From Microcystis sp. T1-4 (GTDB lineage: Bacteria > Cyanobacteriota > Cyanobacteriia > Cyanobacteriales > Microcystaceae): a DNA stretch of 5,424 nt. The stretch is taken from the NCBI RefSeq assembly GCF_000297435.1, contig NZ_CAIP01000444.1, positions 1-5,424 of the forward strand, in the 5' to 3' direction. A program made the position numbers and the translations under genes. The notes beneath the pieces are model-generated. The model saw only the letters and a program-made list of their open reading frames with translations, had not been told where the DNA came from and made no database searches. Below, in pieces: positions 5,021-5,424 of this stretch (positions are counted from its first letter, which is position 1; every line of letters begins with the position of its first letter).

Positions 5021-5424
5021 TTGAATTACTCTGATTTTATATTTTGGTGGATATTAATCCTTTTTAGCGTTCCTTTCTTAACGGCACGCTACCTGGCGAA
5101 GTCCTTCAATCTCTGGCGAGGTGTTTTTGATGGAGTCGGATTAGCGGCACTTTCCCTAATCCTGTTTTATTACGCCAGTCGTACCAGTTTCCTCGTTTTC
5201 ATCGTCTCCCTAGCCTTTAACTACATTATGGTCTGGCTAGTGCTGAAAATGAGCGGCTGGAAAAGGAATCTCCTAGCCACTATCGTTATCGTCATCGATA
5301 TTCTCGTCCTCGCCTACTTCAAGTATTTCGGCTTTTTCGTCCAGGAAATCATCGGCTTATTCGTTTCCCTTCCCCCTAACTGGAAGGAACTTTCTCCGAT
5401 TCCCGTGCCTAGCCAGATACCGCC
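5021..5424 (+). CDS. MBOAT-family membrane-bound O-acyltransferase (AlgI-like), 5' part only
   Basis: The first 134 residues are present, and the gene continues past the window. Full-length relatives have roughly 450-500 residues, and the catalytic His lies in the missing part. The sequence is strongly hydrophobic, with likely membrane spans near 6-22, 35-52, 55-76 and 84-115. LVLAYFKYFGFF (95-106) and the following Pro-rich linker (NWKELSPIPVPSQIP, 120-134) match the N-terminal pattern of alginate O-acetyltransferase AlgI-like proteins. Members move acyl groups across the inner membrane onto secreted polysaccharides or other exported acceptors, usually with a partner esterase-like protein encoded nearby. 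The acceptor here is unknown. Translation starts at TTG. Ile codons favour ATC (8 of 14), whereas the first 14 Ile codons of galE use ATC only 3 times, so codon choice differs from its neighbour. Confidence 0.85.
   Translation, partial: MNYSDFIFWWILILFSVPFLTARYLAKSFNLWRGVFDGVGLAALSLILFYYASRTSFLVFIVSLAFNYIMVWLVLKMSGWKRNLLATIVIVIDILVLAYFKYFGFFVQEIIGLFVSLPPNWKELSPIPVPSQIP

Overview
The window looks like a low-to-mid GC cyanobacterial chromosome, most likely Microcystis or a close relative. Exact HIP1 octamers (GCGATCGC) lie at 262-269, 742-749, 1053-1060, 2327-2334 and 2679-2686, far more than chance would give in 5.4 kb. The intergenic regions are full of short palindromes and tandem repeats of the kind I associate with Microcystis. 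The genus is an inference from style, not a database match.

Left part (1-1263). A compact MITE-like repeat element (4-168) is followed by a leftward cluster on the minus strand. Read in transcription order, this is a short open-frame remnant (1263-1153), a 94-residue protein of unknown function (1156-872) and purN (875-237), the GAR transformylase of purine synthesis. Both junctions are 4-base ATGA stop/start overlaps, so the three frames look like one translationally coupled unit whose first member has lost its 5' part.

Middle (1273-3834). A tandem-domain polyphosphate:AMP phosphotransferase (pap, a PPK2 class II protein) runs left and galE (UDP-glucose 4-epimerase) runs right. They share a 69-base divergent intergenic region with back-to-back candidate promoters. 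Pap links polyphosphate to ADP supply. GalE supplies UDP-galactose-type sugars for polysaccharide and envelope synthesis.

Right part (3835-5424). After a structured spacer comes a small predicted lipoprotein of unknown function (3964-4389). The interval 4390-5020 holds no intact gene. It carries heptamer and octamer tandem repeats, then a minus-strand decayed coding sequence (about 4888-4484) with two in-frame stops and one frameshift, whose end resembles the N-terminal region of FkbM-family methyltransferases. From 4889 to 5005 I see nothing I can support. At 5021 an MBOAT-family membrane O-acyltransferase gene begins from a TTG codon behind a good Shine-Dalgarno sequence and runs off the window.

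The genes are mostly ordinary housekeeping and envelope functions. I did not find a convincing undescribed defence or biosynthetic system. The most informative observations are the two gene remnants and the repeats that sit against them.
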